64,000 nt of DNA from Paramarasmius palmivorus (lineage: Eukaryota; Basidiomycota; Agaricomycetes; Agaricales; Marasmiaceae), in assembly GCA_037176845.1 (NCBI GenBank), contig JAYKXP010000108.1, forward strand, positions 1-64,000. Direction: 5' to 3'. The notes beneath the pieces were generated by a model that ran no database searches, was not told the DNA's origin, and was given only the letters and a program-made list of their open reading frames with translations. The translations under genes and the position numbers were made by a program. This document shows positions 25,681-36,907 of this stretch, in pieces (position 1 is the first letter of the stretch; every line of letters starts with the position of its first letter).

Positions 25681-27324
25681 GAGAGCCCCTCTGGAAAATA
25701 GTCCGGTGCTCTAGCACGATGGACAAGGGTACTAGCTTCGATACTTTGGAGACTGGCGGATGCTTTCAGACGTTTGGGTACAATGGTGTTGTTTACATGC
25801 GCTATTACAAAGCAATGAAAACAAATCCGAAGTAAATCATGCACTGTTGGTCAACACGCTGCTGGTACGCCAAAGCGTCCTGGCAGCCATCCGTAAAGGC
25901 GCTCATGGGATCTACCACCATCATCAAGGTCGACAGTTCTGCGGGTTCTCCCGGGACAGGCAAATGCCAATCAATCGATTTGTCTATTTTTGCCTCGTTG
26001 GTTTTGCAAGGTCGTAGATGTCACGCTAATACCTGTCGACATGCCTCCCAAACACTTTCGTATCCCACAGCAGGTCCTTTGCGGAATTTCATTTCTCTGG
26101 TGCGTCAAGCATGCATGCTTCCACGAGAGAATTTGAAGGTTTCGGCCAAACATTTTGTCGAGTCACAGAGCCGCTTCTGGCAATTGGCATATTCATGCGA
26201 ATCAGACCTCAGTTGATGCAACTGTCGCGGACTCACTTAGAGAGGTCAACGTGCACATGTGATCCGTTTATTTCTGAGCTACCTGAGGGCTCACGACGGC
26301 GACACTGGAAAAGGTACAGTCTCCGATTCCGGTCCATTTGGATGAAAACATCATAATGGAACCGTAGCTATTAAGGTGCGCCGCTCCAACTAAACAGAGA
26401 TTCTGTTTCTCACAAAACTCGAGGAGGACAGCCTATTAGAAGAGAGCTTTTATCCGAGGGTGAGTGCCTCAGTATGCGACTCTTCCATTGCATCGAGCTT
26501 CATGTTACGATTCTATGATTCTTTAGGCCTATCGGCGGTATCCCCTTAATCCCCGCCACTTCTAAAGCTTTGCAATGACGCGCGTCCGACTCAATTTCAT
26601 ACCTTTTCCCGAGCCTCAAAGGAATCTGCCACCAGGGCACGCAGTTGACGCGCGATGATGGCGAAGCTTCGAGAACTGGGAGAAACACGTTTTCCGTGCA
26701 ATTAATGACTCGGACTCGGAATAGGCGAGACGACCTCAGATGTCAGCGTCGCTTCTACCGAGGCGCATCTCCCAAATGCTTACAGCTCACGTGAATTCTT
26801 CCTTTTTCTTCGAACTATCACCAACGCATCGCGGATTTTGCTACTCCTTCTAGGTGCCAATGTCCTTTTCTATGTTTCCTCTTCCGCGATCTCAGGAGAG
26901 TCTAGGATTCAAGAATAGTTCTCGAGCTCGATAAAAAGAATCATTGGCATCGACAACAGTTGTTCTATAGTCACCCTAAAGCCTCCGCTGCAGTCATCAC
27001 TTGGCATCGCAGGCGATTTGTTTGCAAATGTCGGAAGCCTGGAAGTATGACTTTTCATTCCCGACGGCCTCCCCATCAATTCTGGGATCGGGAATGACTC
27101 TCCATGATGAACAAATGGTTAGAGAGGTCCGAAACAAAGCCTTCAATCTCGCTTACAACTCGACATATTGCATTTTTTCACCCATGATCGCTCCTTGCTT
27201 CGGTCTCTGCTGTGGAAGCTTTTGCTGTCCGCGGGCGAACACTGTACAGCAACATCATTCGTCCATATAAATAAGTCTTTGTTCTTGCAGGGTCGGCCTT
27301 CCTTCTGGGTGCGCTGTCCTCAAA
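25681..27324. other. interval between F-box gene and methyltransferase; no recognised gene
   Basis: About 1.6 kb. Open frames such as 25839-26216 plus have unbalanced composition and no motif. The last few hundred bases must include the methyltransferase promoter. Nothing repetitive seen. Confidence 0.45.
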
Positions 27325-28520
27325 ATGTCTAGCGAAAGCGAGCAGGCGCCGGACGAACATATATTTGACCACTCGGACATCGAAGAACTTGCCAGCGACG
27401 AATTTCCCAGATACTTCCTGCAAATGGACGGCAGACTATACACCTCGAGTACGACAGCACCGTACCCTCTCCCAGTCGACACCCCTGAAATGTCGGTGAG
27501 TATTTGCAACCAATAGTACTCTAGTAACAACCTGACTTGACGCCTTTTAGCGAGTCGACGTTCAACACGGTATTTTACGCGATCTGATTGGAGAGAATTA
27601 TGTAGGACCGGTCTTGGCAGTTCTGGCTCCAGAAAACGGAAGGCGAAAGACAGTGGTTGACATTGGTACTGGCCGTGGAAAATGGTACATCTTTCTTTTG
27701 GCTTCGTCGGATATATACTGACAACACACAGGCTGATCGAAATGGCTGCCGAGTTTCCTCATGTTGATTTTATCGGTCTTGATATCGGTAGGTCCTAGGC
27801 TGCTACTTGGTTAACATCCTTTCTGACATCGATCAATAGTACCTATCTCGCCCCAATACGATCTGCCGGCCAACGTGTTGTTCGAGGTTCATGACATCAA
27901 CGAACAGACTAGGTTCGCTGCTGGTTCAGTCGACTTCTTTCATGCTCGTTCTGTCTCGATGACGGTACGTCTGACATATGCATCCGTCAGAACCCCACCG
28001 AACTTGTAATACGAACTAGGTCCGAGACTTTGGCACCATCATAAACGAGGCTGCACGAATCCTTCGACCCGGTGGACTCTTCTTCTCCGGCGAATGGACG
28101 AGATCCGCCGCTTTCCATCCACAGATGAACCTCACGCCGACTGTGGATGCGGTTCATTTTTCTCATTTCTTTCAAGTTCTGGGAAGTGCTCTTGAGCAAG
28201 CTAGAGGCATACTTCCCGTCGCCGACACGATACCTCAGAAGATTCTCGACACTGGGCTTTTCCGCGATATCACGGCGCAGCTGTTCCGAATGCCGATAGG
28301 TGATGAAGGTCCCTGGCAAGGGGATCAAGAATGGATGCGCCTGGGGAAAGTCTATCGTGCTTGCATTCGAAGATATGTGGCGTCCTGTAAGCGCGTGCTG
28401 TTGGAGGTGGGACTGACGGAAACGCAGTACGACGCGTTGTATCAGAATGTGTTGGCAGAGATAAACAACGTTCCTGGTTTGATTGGGGAGTATAACACTG
28501 TTTGTGCCATTAAGTTATAG
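27325..28520 (+). CDS. class I SAM-dependent methyltransferase
   Basis: Five exons join cleanly (breaks near 27494, 27683, 27787, 27964) to a protein of about 300-330 aa. Motif I is KTVVDIGTGRGKWLIEMA; its Gly-rich loop binds S-adenosylmethionine. FPHVDFIGLDIVPI supplies the acidic residue after strand 2, SVDFFHARSVSMTV fits motif II, and AARILRPGGLFFSGEW fits motif III. This is the Methyltransf_25/LaeA-like layout common in fungi, either small-molecule or regulator-type. The substrate cannot be told. The N-terminus (MSSESEQAPDEHIFDHSDIE) is acidic and probably disordered. It is convergent with the MsrA gene, about 510 bases between stops. Nothing is broken. Confidence 0.9.
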
Positions 28521-29034
28521 GCGATTTATGTAGATTAATCTAGTGCCTGGAGCAATTAATTTATCGGCAAATTACCACCTACCTGACAAGTTGAAGAAAA
28601 GAAATTCGCTTGCCATGCGTGATTTGAGACGCCTGCGAGAGTGGTCCGTGCGCAGTCTGATGTCTCCACGTGACTGTGTGAGTATTTCGGACATATATAA
28701 TTCCTCAGCCGAAGAAAATTTTTCCTTGATTCTTCCACAATCAAAAACGCCCATGACGATAATTTCTGGTGCAATTCGATGAGCTTGTCCCCTTCGGGCT
28801 GGGCAGCGCTGACATCGTCCGTTCGGCACCAACACCTTGTTACTATTATAGGGACGGGCTGGTTTTCATCTGATGGCGTCCAACATGTGGTTGTGGAAGA
28901 TGTAGATGTACATACTCAGTTTTGTATCCAGACGTATTTCAACAACGATTCTTTGTGATTTCCCAGAGTTATAACCTATGTTTGCTACAAGTACATTTCA
29001 AGAGTACAACACTTGACGGCAGGGGCAGCATCGT
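28521..29034. other. convergent 3' intergenic region
   Basis: 514 bases between the stop codons of the methyltransferase (plus) and MsrA (minus). It should hold both polyadenylation regions. I see no further gene; short minus-strand frames here lack any motif. Confidence 0.5.
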
Positions 29035-29800
29035 TTACCAGTGTAGGCGGTGTGTCGGGCACTGGTATCCGGAGGGGTTCTTGAAGAGGTAGAGCTGATG
29101 ATAGTCCTCGGCATCCCACCATGGCCCAGCTTCCTTGATCTCTGTAACAATCTTCTGGCCTTTCGGGGTAAAGTGCTTCTCTTGGACTTCAGCCGTGACA
29201 CGTTTGGCAACTTCGAGCTGATCAGGAGTGTGGTAGAAGATGGCAGAGCGGTATTCTGAATTGGCGAGTCAGTATCAGGTTGATTAGCAACTGGAGATGA
29301 CGCACGAGTTCCCGTATCAGCCCCTTGTCTGTTTACCGTTGTGGGATCGTGTGTTCGATAGAAGAACTCTGAAATGCACATTAGTGCCTTGACCTTCGGA
29401 TTGGAGTAGGATTTAAGACGCACCGACGAGCTCAGCGTACGAAACAACATTGGGATCGAACTCGATTCGGAGTGCTTCAGCATGGTCTGTTGTTCCGGAG
29501 CACACCGTTCGGTAATCTGGATTTGCAGAGCTCTCCTTTCCGCCGGTGTATCCAACCGCAGTCTTGAGAATCCCCTTATTCTGAGAAGGAGGGTAATGTT
29601 TCAGGAAGATGTGTTCGACGCCCCAGAAGCAGCCTGCGGCAAAGGTGGCGATTTCCGGACTGGAACCTGTAGGCAATTCACGGTCAGTAGCAACCTTCGA
29701 AGATATTATCAGGAGACACACCAGTTGACATCTCGGAACGAAAAGCAGCAGAATCTATTGATTGGGTATGGAAGAACAGTGCTCGCAGGCGGCCTAGCAT
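29035..29800 (-). CDS. msrA: peptide-methionine (S)-S-oxide reductase MsrA
   Basis: Four exons give about 200 aa. The catalytic motif is [13 protein letters not shown], with the nucleophilic Cys in GCFWG. Also conserved are [29 protein letters not shown], and [27 protein letters not shown]. The end is [21 protein letters not shown], with a Cys near the C-terminus that can act as resolving Cys. MsrA reduces methionine-S-sulfoxide in oxidised proteins using thioredoxin. From ATG 29800 the N-terminus ([13 protein letters not shown]) is basic and hydrophobic, as in mitochondrial presequences. An inner ATG ([10 protein letters not shown]) would give a cytosolic form, so dual targeting is possible. 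Confidence 0.93.
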
Positions 29801-32018
29801 AAGGACGAAGAGGAACTGGAGGTAAGTCGCTGGATGAATCGTTGAGAAGGTTTTGTATAACTGACGAGGAGCAAATAAACCAGTTAGAAAATGAGGGTAA
29901 AGGAAAAAGACACTGAGCTTACAAGGAGAAGGTGAAGAGCGCGGTGATACGGATGGCGTCACAATCACGCGTCAAATACTCATCTTAGTAATGCATCCGA
30001 AAACGCCGAAATAGTCAGGCCAACGTTACCTTACTCAACTTCAAGCTCACAATTCATTGTGCAGAATATCTGTAGAAGGATATGCATATATTACTTGCGA
30101 CTAGATATCGAAAAGAAGGCAGCACGAAGGACAGGGTAGGAGTATAGGTGGACCATTTCAGTGTGGTATTCCAAGCGAGTCGAGCTGCGAGCGCTACCAA
30201 AGCGCTACAAGCACAGTATGCTAAAAACAAAGGCTACACGAGAGCAATGTTCGCTGAGTTGCGAGAATCATGAGAAGAAACAGGTTTTTGCGTTCAGCGC
30301 CAGAATGAACAAGAAAGCCGACTTGTCGGAAGAGCTTCGTGGAAGAGAATGCCGACATCGTGGATTTAATGTGCCCTTCATATCAAAGGAGTACATGCAA
30401 CATGCCACGACATGGGAAGAGTTCATATTTGGATTCCGGGTTCCTGTTGCTGCGGCGAACGTGTCAATAGGTGAACAGCTCATCGATGGCCTGGGACTAT
30501 AGTAAGAGCTTGTTTGAGCAGCTCATGTCGCTGAGCATTAATATAAAATGACATTGCTCACCTTGTCCACACTATAAAAAGATATCAGCCTCAGAGCCGT
30601 CTTCGTGTTATCTGCGTTCGGCGTCTCTTCAGCATTCTGCCACGAAGGTTCTTAGGATACATTTCCGGATAGACGGTGCGAGACGCCAAGCAGAATGAAA
30701 CCTTAAGTCTCTGGCATCAGCTTCAAAAACTTTGCGTGAGGGATGGTTCGTGTTATTGTATTTTGGTATTGGAAGTTTCCGCCAGTGTATCTCCGCCGAG
30801 CCGCTTCATAAATCAGGACAAGTATATACTTCGCTGAGTTGGGAGACCTCCTCACGAGAATGAGGGTCCTAGAAGCTGATATAGCCTTCATAAGTCCAGT
30901 GATGCCCTCAAAGAGACATCTTGAACGCACCTTCATGTCCGTTTTTTCCCATATTTCCTTCGGCTATGCAAACCAGTAACAGCATTATTCTTGAAGTAGG
31001 ATCTAGGGTGGTTCTGAGCGAATTCTGAGTGTGTAGACGGAAGATGTGCCGAAGTCATGATAAGTCATGATGGTGGTTTGGTGGAAAGCCGCGCGTCGTT
31101 TGCCAGTGACTCATCGGAACCACCATTGGTACGTGTAGTACGGACCCCCTGTCGTTCCGAAATGGGACCACTGCAGGGTAATATCTATCTATCTATCTAT
31201 CTCAGACGCCCGCCGCTCAAAGGCCTCATTCTCTTCCTCGTCTCTCTTGATTCAACCCTCCGGTATATCACGAAGTGGTCGAATGTGGAATGGCATATAA
31301 CCCTGCTACTTGACACTGATCAAGGCGCAAGGTTACTAGAGGCTATTTTCGCATGTTGAAAACTACCATCGGCATTGTCAAGGATTGATGACCTTTGGTG
31401 GAACATAAAATCACCTGCAAAATCGTGGGCCTCAAATCTTCTAAGCCGTTTCCTGTTAGTAATTTTGCACTGCTACTGAGATTCGTTGAACGCTCACCGC
31501 TACGGACTTTGAATAGTAGGCTCACTTGCTGATAGACGGCAACATCTATAGCCTGTGCTCGCTCAATCATGTTTTCCGATGAGCTTGGAATCAGGATCTG
31601 GGCTTCCTTTCGCCATCAACAAAGATCGCATCGAATGTCGACCATTACCGTGGTCATGATAAATTCGTTTCTAGAATCTAGATCACCGTATCACGGTAGG
31701 TTGACGTCTGTCTACGGGTTGATTCTTATCAATCTGATTGAGATAATAGATTGGGATAGGGCTTCAAGTCATTTTACTTAGGTGATCTGTTTCTCATATC
31801 CTCTCTCTCAACTTTGATCTAAAGATTATGGTGTCGATACGTGCAAGAGTTAAACCTTGGGAAGCTCGAGTGTTCACCTTCCTTCAAGTTCTCCCTTACT
31901 ACTATTACTTCAAGACATAGATGACTATCAACGCTCCATTTCGGCTGATACATCAGCTAGTGACAGTTATAAAGCCCCGGTGCATCTGTTGGAGGCTGAA
32001 GCCCAGAACCCCTTTTTG
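29801..32018. other. interval with no assigned gene
   Basis: About 2.2 kb. The frame at 30161-30502 plus (113 codons, with SEELRGRECRHRGFNVPFISKEYMQ) is the most protein-like, but I know no family for it and see no supporting exons. A short (ATCT)n microsatellite lies at 31183-31202. The end of the interval contains the upstream region of the membrane protein at 32019. Confidence 0.4.
31183..31202. repeat. (ATCT)n microsatellite, about five units
   Basis: Five perfect copies of the tetranucleotide ATCT in a row, in noncoding sequence. Confidence 0.95.
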
Positions 32019-32872
32019 ATGGCACTCGAACTAGTTGATGACAGAGATCCGCGAGTGGTGTTTTCTCCACCAGGAGCCTGGGTTCTGGGTGGCGGATCTC
32101 CCGAGTTGCACTCCACTACTCATGGCACAAGGTCCCCAAAAGCAGAGATGCGATTTCAGTTTGAAGGTAAACGCGAGAATACAATAGGTTTTAGAAATCA
32201 ATATTGATGAGGGGTTTTTCTAGGGACTCAAGTCCAAGTCTACGGCACCATCTCAGCCTTGATCTTTTCCCCAGTTAATCCCGTCGACGTGTTCATTCTG
32301 GATGGAGGTACACCAGTTGAATTTGCGCCAATTATCCGGAACGATGCGGTTCATCACCAGCGAATGTACGCTTCTCCAACCCTTGAATATGGATGGCATA
32401 CGTTAGTGATGAAGCACACCGTCGAGCACGGAATGACCTGGATAGATTATCTGGCTGTGATACGGCCAGATAACGCTACTGGGACCGTTCCTCCTCCGTT
32501 TCCTGATACATATACCTTCCTTCCACTCCGGGCTGTGGATTATTTGGTCAACGCTGCGAGCCTTGTATTCCTGCTCGCTTGCCTCGCGGCCGTACTCTTC
32601 TGGTTTGTCAAAGTCGCATGGAAAATGAGTCGTGCAATCAAGATAATATATCGACCATCGTCATCAGGTTCGTCCAGTATGTTATATTGTCGCACTCATA
32701 CATTCTGAGGCAGTTAACAGGATATGTGCCTCTCGAAAGAGTTGTCGTTCACAGACCATCAGACGCCGAAGACATCACGCAGCCGTCTCATGTCGGACTT
32801 GTTCGACAATGCCCTCATTGTAGTGGATTCGAAGCAAAGCCTACCTCAGATCGCCCTTATTTAGTTGTGTGA
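32019..32872 (+). CDS. single-pass membrane protein with extracellular beta-rich domain
   Basis: Three exons, with introns at about 32168-32223 and 32667-32719, both in frame. The extracellular part has the pattern common in agaricomycete type I membrane proteins: DDRDPRVVFSPPGAWVLGGG, ELHSTTHGTRSPKAEMRFQFEGTQVQVYGTI, then YGWHTLVMKH and WIDYLAVIRP. A transmembrane helix follows (YLVNAASLVFLLACLAAVLFWFVKV), then a short cytosolic tail with CPHC near the end. Function of this family is not known. The start is uncertain: ATG 32019 begins MALELVDDRDP, but frames stay open upstream and no signal peptide is evident. A missing first exon is likely. Confidence 0.68.
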
Positions 32873-33208
32873 TGGGGCTGGGTTCACATAGAGCACTATC
32901 TTGCTGTCATGTAGTGCTTTCGCATTATACCCAGTCTGACGCTAAGTAATAGTCATTCTTTGATACCTTTATGCTCATCACTTATTTCGTAATTGCTGGG
33001 TGCCTCTGGGGCGACTGCGTGTAGTATTGAAATCTACAAGCACTCGCTTGAAGAGTCGATGTCCGCCGCGTTTCGCAAAATGTCGTAGTAGTGCTGTATT
33101 TGATCGTGCCAGTCCGTCTAACCGTACCAATACATAGGTGATACAGAATAGTGAGAAACATAAATAACCTTGTTACAGCGATTGACAGGTAGTTCTGATG
33201 CGGGTAAA
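32873..33208. other. 3' intergenic region between convergent genes
   Basis: 336 bases between the stop of the membrane protein (plus) and the stop of the AMP-binding enzyme (minus). No gene or repeat seen. Confidence 0.5.
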
Positions 33209-35220
33209 TCAAATCGCGAAAATAGAGTCCAATCGTGCATTCATTGCTTCCTCCACAGCGTTCCGCCTCACGTTACCCTTTGTTGCTGTTCTTATTAACG
33301 AACGAGGTGGAACAACGATGACCCCATCGGGAGAGGCAATCCGTTCGTGCGGGAGCCTTTGATTATGAGACCGCAAGCCGACCACTCTTCGAAATATCTC
33401 CTGTCTGAGGGATTCCTCGCTCATTTCTGCGACAGCAGGCTCTACGATAAGAGCCGGAGAAGGCCTTCGAGTTCCGACGACGACACAGTCAAAAATAAGG
33501 TCTGCACACGCCTGTCTGACATCGTCTTCGATAGATCTGTTCATATGATACATTTAGCGGAGATTATACGTTAAATTAATGGAGAATGACCAACCTTGCA
33601 TCACATTTGCACGCATTAGCCATCTTTATCCAGTCATCCGAGCGCCCTCTAAAAACAAAAGCACCTGGCTTTGCTTCTTCAAAAAGATCCCCAGTGTGGA
33701 AGTGTCCATCCGCGCTTCGGAAAGATTTATCAGGACAGTCTCCCGAATCTGATAAAACAATCAGCTCCTTAAGACACATTCCATTTTCATCCGCTGGAAG
33801 AGCATCGAAGCGGTAAGACAGTAATGGGGAACCATCGTCCTTCTTGACAGGGATGCTTCGAAGGTAGTCCTCTTCCTCGTCGCAGAGTCGCAACCCGTTA
33901 CTCTGTAGAATCGGCACACCACACTCAGTGGACGCATATACATTCTGCGTATTTTGTTAGCCATAGACAAAATTTTGGGATTATGCTCACAATGAGATTT
34001 ATTCTACGATTTCGCGCCCATTCTATCTCGTCTTTTGGGAGTGATCCGCCCCCGTAGATTATTGAGTCCAAGTTGAGAAGTAAGTCTCGAAGACCCGATT
34101 CCGGATACTTTCGACAATCTTGGAAGAGCTTGACGAGCAAAGCCGGAAACATGCTTGCTCGAGTGAGTCCTCCCATGTTAACCATTGCTTTAAGCTCTCC
34201 AGGTGATAGAAAAGGTGTAGTTTGTTCAATCATACACGAGCCATGATAGAAGCCGCTCATAACATCTGGGTGAAGTCTACGTGAGTTTGACATGTGAGGA
34301 GCCGCACGCGGGAACGTACAGGATGCTTGTCCCATGTGGCAAATACTTCCCCTACAGAAGGGCGTCATCAGTCAGATCTGCCACAAGTCAAGTCAATTAC
34401 TTACACCCAAGAATTGACATCTTGTACGTGAGGACTCGCTGGAACGAAAGCGAATTTGAGTTTCTGAATCAGTGTATCCATATATTGATAACTGTAAGGC
34501 ACGTGTTTGGGTACTCCAGATGTTGTTCCCGTAGAGTGGAATATGAGTGCAGTATCTTCAGCACTGACGATTGGCATATCTGCTAAGATGGATGTCGAGC
34601 CTTCCAGCATCCAAGAGGAATCTCGCAGGTAGCTGTCTCTGGCTGATAATGATGGGAACAACTTGACGCCACTCGAGGCATTCGTTGACTTGTGTGGATA
34701 AATCAGTTCCTCAATCACAGAAGTTATGATTTGGGTTCACTGACCAAGCGTGCTGGATTGATATATCCCTCTTGATAGATTAATGCTTTTGCGCCAGATC
34801 GCTCGAGTAGTGAGATAACCAGCTCAACTGCGTTGGGTAAAAGACTAAAACACTGCGGGACGTATCCAGCTCTAGACAGGCCATAGATGTGCAACATGTC
34901 GGTATATTGAGCTCCTTTGGAACTATTTGACGCGGATCAGTCTTAAACACTGAAACGAAGAGAAGATGTGATACCCACCAGAAGCCCACAACAGATTTTG
35001 GTGTGATTCCCGCTTTCTGTAATCTCCAAGCCCAGTATTCTGCGAAGCGGAGGACGTCTTGGTAGAGCTCTGTGTATGTGACAACACTATATCCCGATAT
35101 GTGCGGCGAATCCGGCACCTTTGACCTGTCTATGATTGGTATTTTGAACGCCGTCGCGCTGGGCCATAGAGAAACGGCTCTTTCGAGATTCGAGAGATGT
35201 GTCTGGAAGCGGGGAGGCAT
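33209..35220 (-). CDS. AMP-dependent synthetase/ligase (ANL superfamily), stand-alone
   Basis: About seven exons join without a break to roughly 560 aa. Adenylation motifs in order: ALIFHSTGTTSGVPKHVPYS (A3, phosphate loop), SIIYGGGSLPKDE (A4 region), NVYASTECGVP (A5), FHTGDLFEEAKPGAFVFRGRSDDWIKM (A7/A8, with the hinge) and RTATKGNVRRNAV (A10, catalytic Lys). Enzymes of this kind activate a carboxylic acid as acyl-AMP. The family includes acyl-CoA synthetases and the adenylation half of fungal NRPS-like reductases. No carrier or reductase domain follows, so it probably acts alone or with a separate thiol partner. Start at MPPRFQTHLSNLERAV. Substrate unknown. It is the best intact large gene in this part. 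Confidence 0.9.
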
Positions 35221-36177
35221 TGGAAGGCGTGCACAGATGAGGGATAACTTGGCATATATATATATACGCCGCTCGCGGCGTGATGATACGAAGAGTATTA
35301 CCTATAAGATGATCATAGCCTTGTACACAAAATCAATCCGGTAGCGCTCACTCGGTATGACATCCGGAAGTACCATGTATTAGTTATTGGTTACGAGACT
35401 GGCAGGCGCCCACGAGCGCTCAGTGCGCGCTGGCGCTGACGCCAGACAGGATAATGCTCGCCCAAAGCTCGACGTAGAGCCTGTTCCTTCCAAAATGTTT
35501 CCTAGAACGTCATCTGATATATTATCGATCAGTTTCAGTGACATGAGATATAGTCCCGGACCACGTTCCAGTGTCAATGATGCTTCCGATAGAAGCTCAT
35601 CCTGGGGATGAGATGGGCAAAGTGGGCTCCTTGGGAACACACTCCGGGGTGCCCAGCGGCTTGATTGTACGTTGATACACGGCGGTGGGCAAGGAACTGA
35701 GGTACTGATACTTGCGCCGGGAGGTTTACTCCAAGAAGTGCCGAAGACGTCGGAGTATACAGCACAGCAGAAGGAAGTTATTGAATTACCGGTTGATTGA
35801 CCGTAACCGATAGTACTGACATTTGGTCTTCTGAAAGAGTCCAGTGACTTATCCTCCATTCCTGGCACCGCGTAAGTCGTCATTATCGACACCTATCGAA
35901 ACATCTTTGCACTAAATAGCCATCAGTGTTTGATGCCAATATGAACAATTAGACTAACCGTGACTCAGGGTGGCCACACGGGCGTCTGCTAAGTATACCA
36001 GCGCTAGTGGGTAGCACATTGATCTCGTGGTATCCAAAGATAGTAATGGAAAGCACGGAAGCGGATTGTGGTAGCTGTATGAATTGGGTGACAGAGAGTT
36101 GTAGTGCGAGTATACACGTCAAGGTCGTTGAGAGATTAGTGAGCGGAGAGCACGGAACAACATTAGAAGAGACGTAC
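35221..36177. other. upstream of the AMP-binding gene; unresolved minus-strand frames
   Basis: A 170-codon minus-strand frame at 35380-35892 contains protein-like pieces (DELLSEASLTLERGPGLYLMSLKLIDNISDD) but no domain. It could be the continuation of the exon at 36178-36378, but the joins I tried meet stop codons. A (TA)n stretch near 35253-35266 lies just upstream of the AMP-binding start. Confidence 0.35.
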
Positions 36178-36378
36178 TTTCGCAGGACCTGACGGTTTTT
36201 CCGGGACAGGCGCTTGCAGTGTCAGTTCTTTGATTCTTGCAAGTTCATTCATGCCGTCTATCACCTTCGGCGTCAAGGGAAGAAAATCTAGCACCAACTC
36301 CAGGATGGACGATATGAGAACAAATTGTCCGCCAAGCTGCTTCCAATCAAACGAACGTGCAGCTCTGGTTAGTTCCAT
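36178..36378 (-). CDS. first exon of a possible small gene, unknown function
   Basis: ATG 36378 opens a 67-codon exon (MELTRAARSFDWKQLGGQF... ending EKPSGPAK) that stops at a clean GTACGT donor. It has one hydrophobic stretch (FVLISSILELVLDFLPL) and a Pro-rich end. A plausible second exon at about 36087-36010 continues LPQSASVLSITIFGYHEINVLP. I could not finish the gene. No family recognised. Confidence 0.35.
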
Positions 36379-36907
36379 TCAAGCCAGACCGGCGAGGATC
36401 GCACCGTTGTTATCAAAGGTAGAACCTCTTTATTGTAGGGTTCCACGTTGTTTCCTCGTTCCATCTTGCATTTATCAGACTTCTAATCCACTGCTTTATT
36501 CACCCTCGCTTCCGAACATTCCGAACTGAAGTTTGGTGTGCCTGCCCCGGGATGAACAAGCAAGTCACCGTAAGCCGACGGTGCGCCAAGTATTTTAGGT
36601 CAATTTACATGTAGATATGAAAACGAATGCTACAAGTAACGCTCAGTGATGCAAAAAAAGGATAAGTCAGAGTGAGTATACCTTGTACTGGACGCAATTC
36701 GATGAGGTGCCTGGTTCTTCGATAGTGATGGTCGTGGTTAGAGACGCGTCAGCGGCCTGCGTCACAGCGTGACATTTATTCATTCTTGCCGTTGGGCGGA
36801 CACTATTATTACTGTACATTTCCAGGTACATTAAAGTACATACAGGTATAGGTAAACGAAGGTACAACATCAATAACCAATGTAAAGAACGAACAGTGAT
36901 ATACAGC
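36379..36907. other. intergenic region downstream of DUF6534 gene
   Basis: 529 bases between the end of the DUF6534 gene and the start of the possible small gene, both on the minus strand. No gene recognised; it should contain the terminator of one and the promoter of the other. Confidence 0.45.

Noticed and set aside
2551..35220. A secondary-metabolite gene cluster (P450, methyltransferase, adenylating enzyme)
   Set aside because: The genes are far apart, separated by F-box, MsrA and bHLH genes, and both P450 copies carry frameshifts. No core synthase is present.
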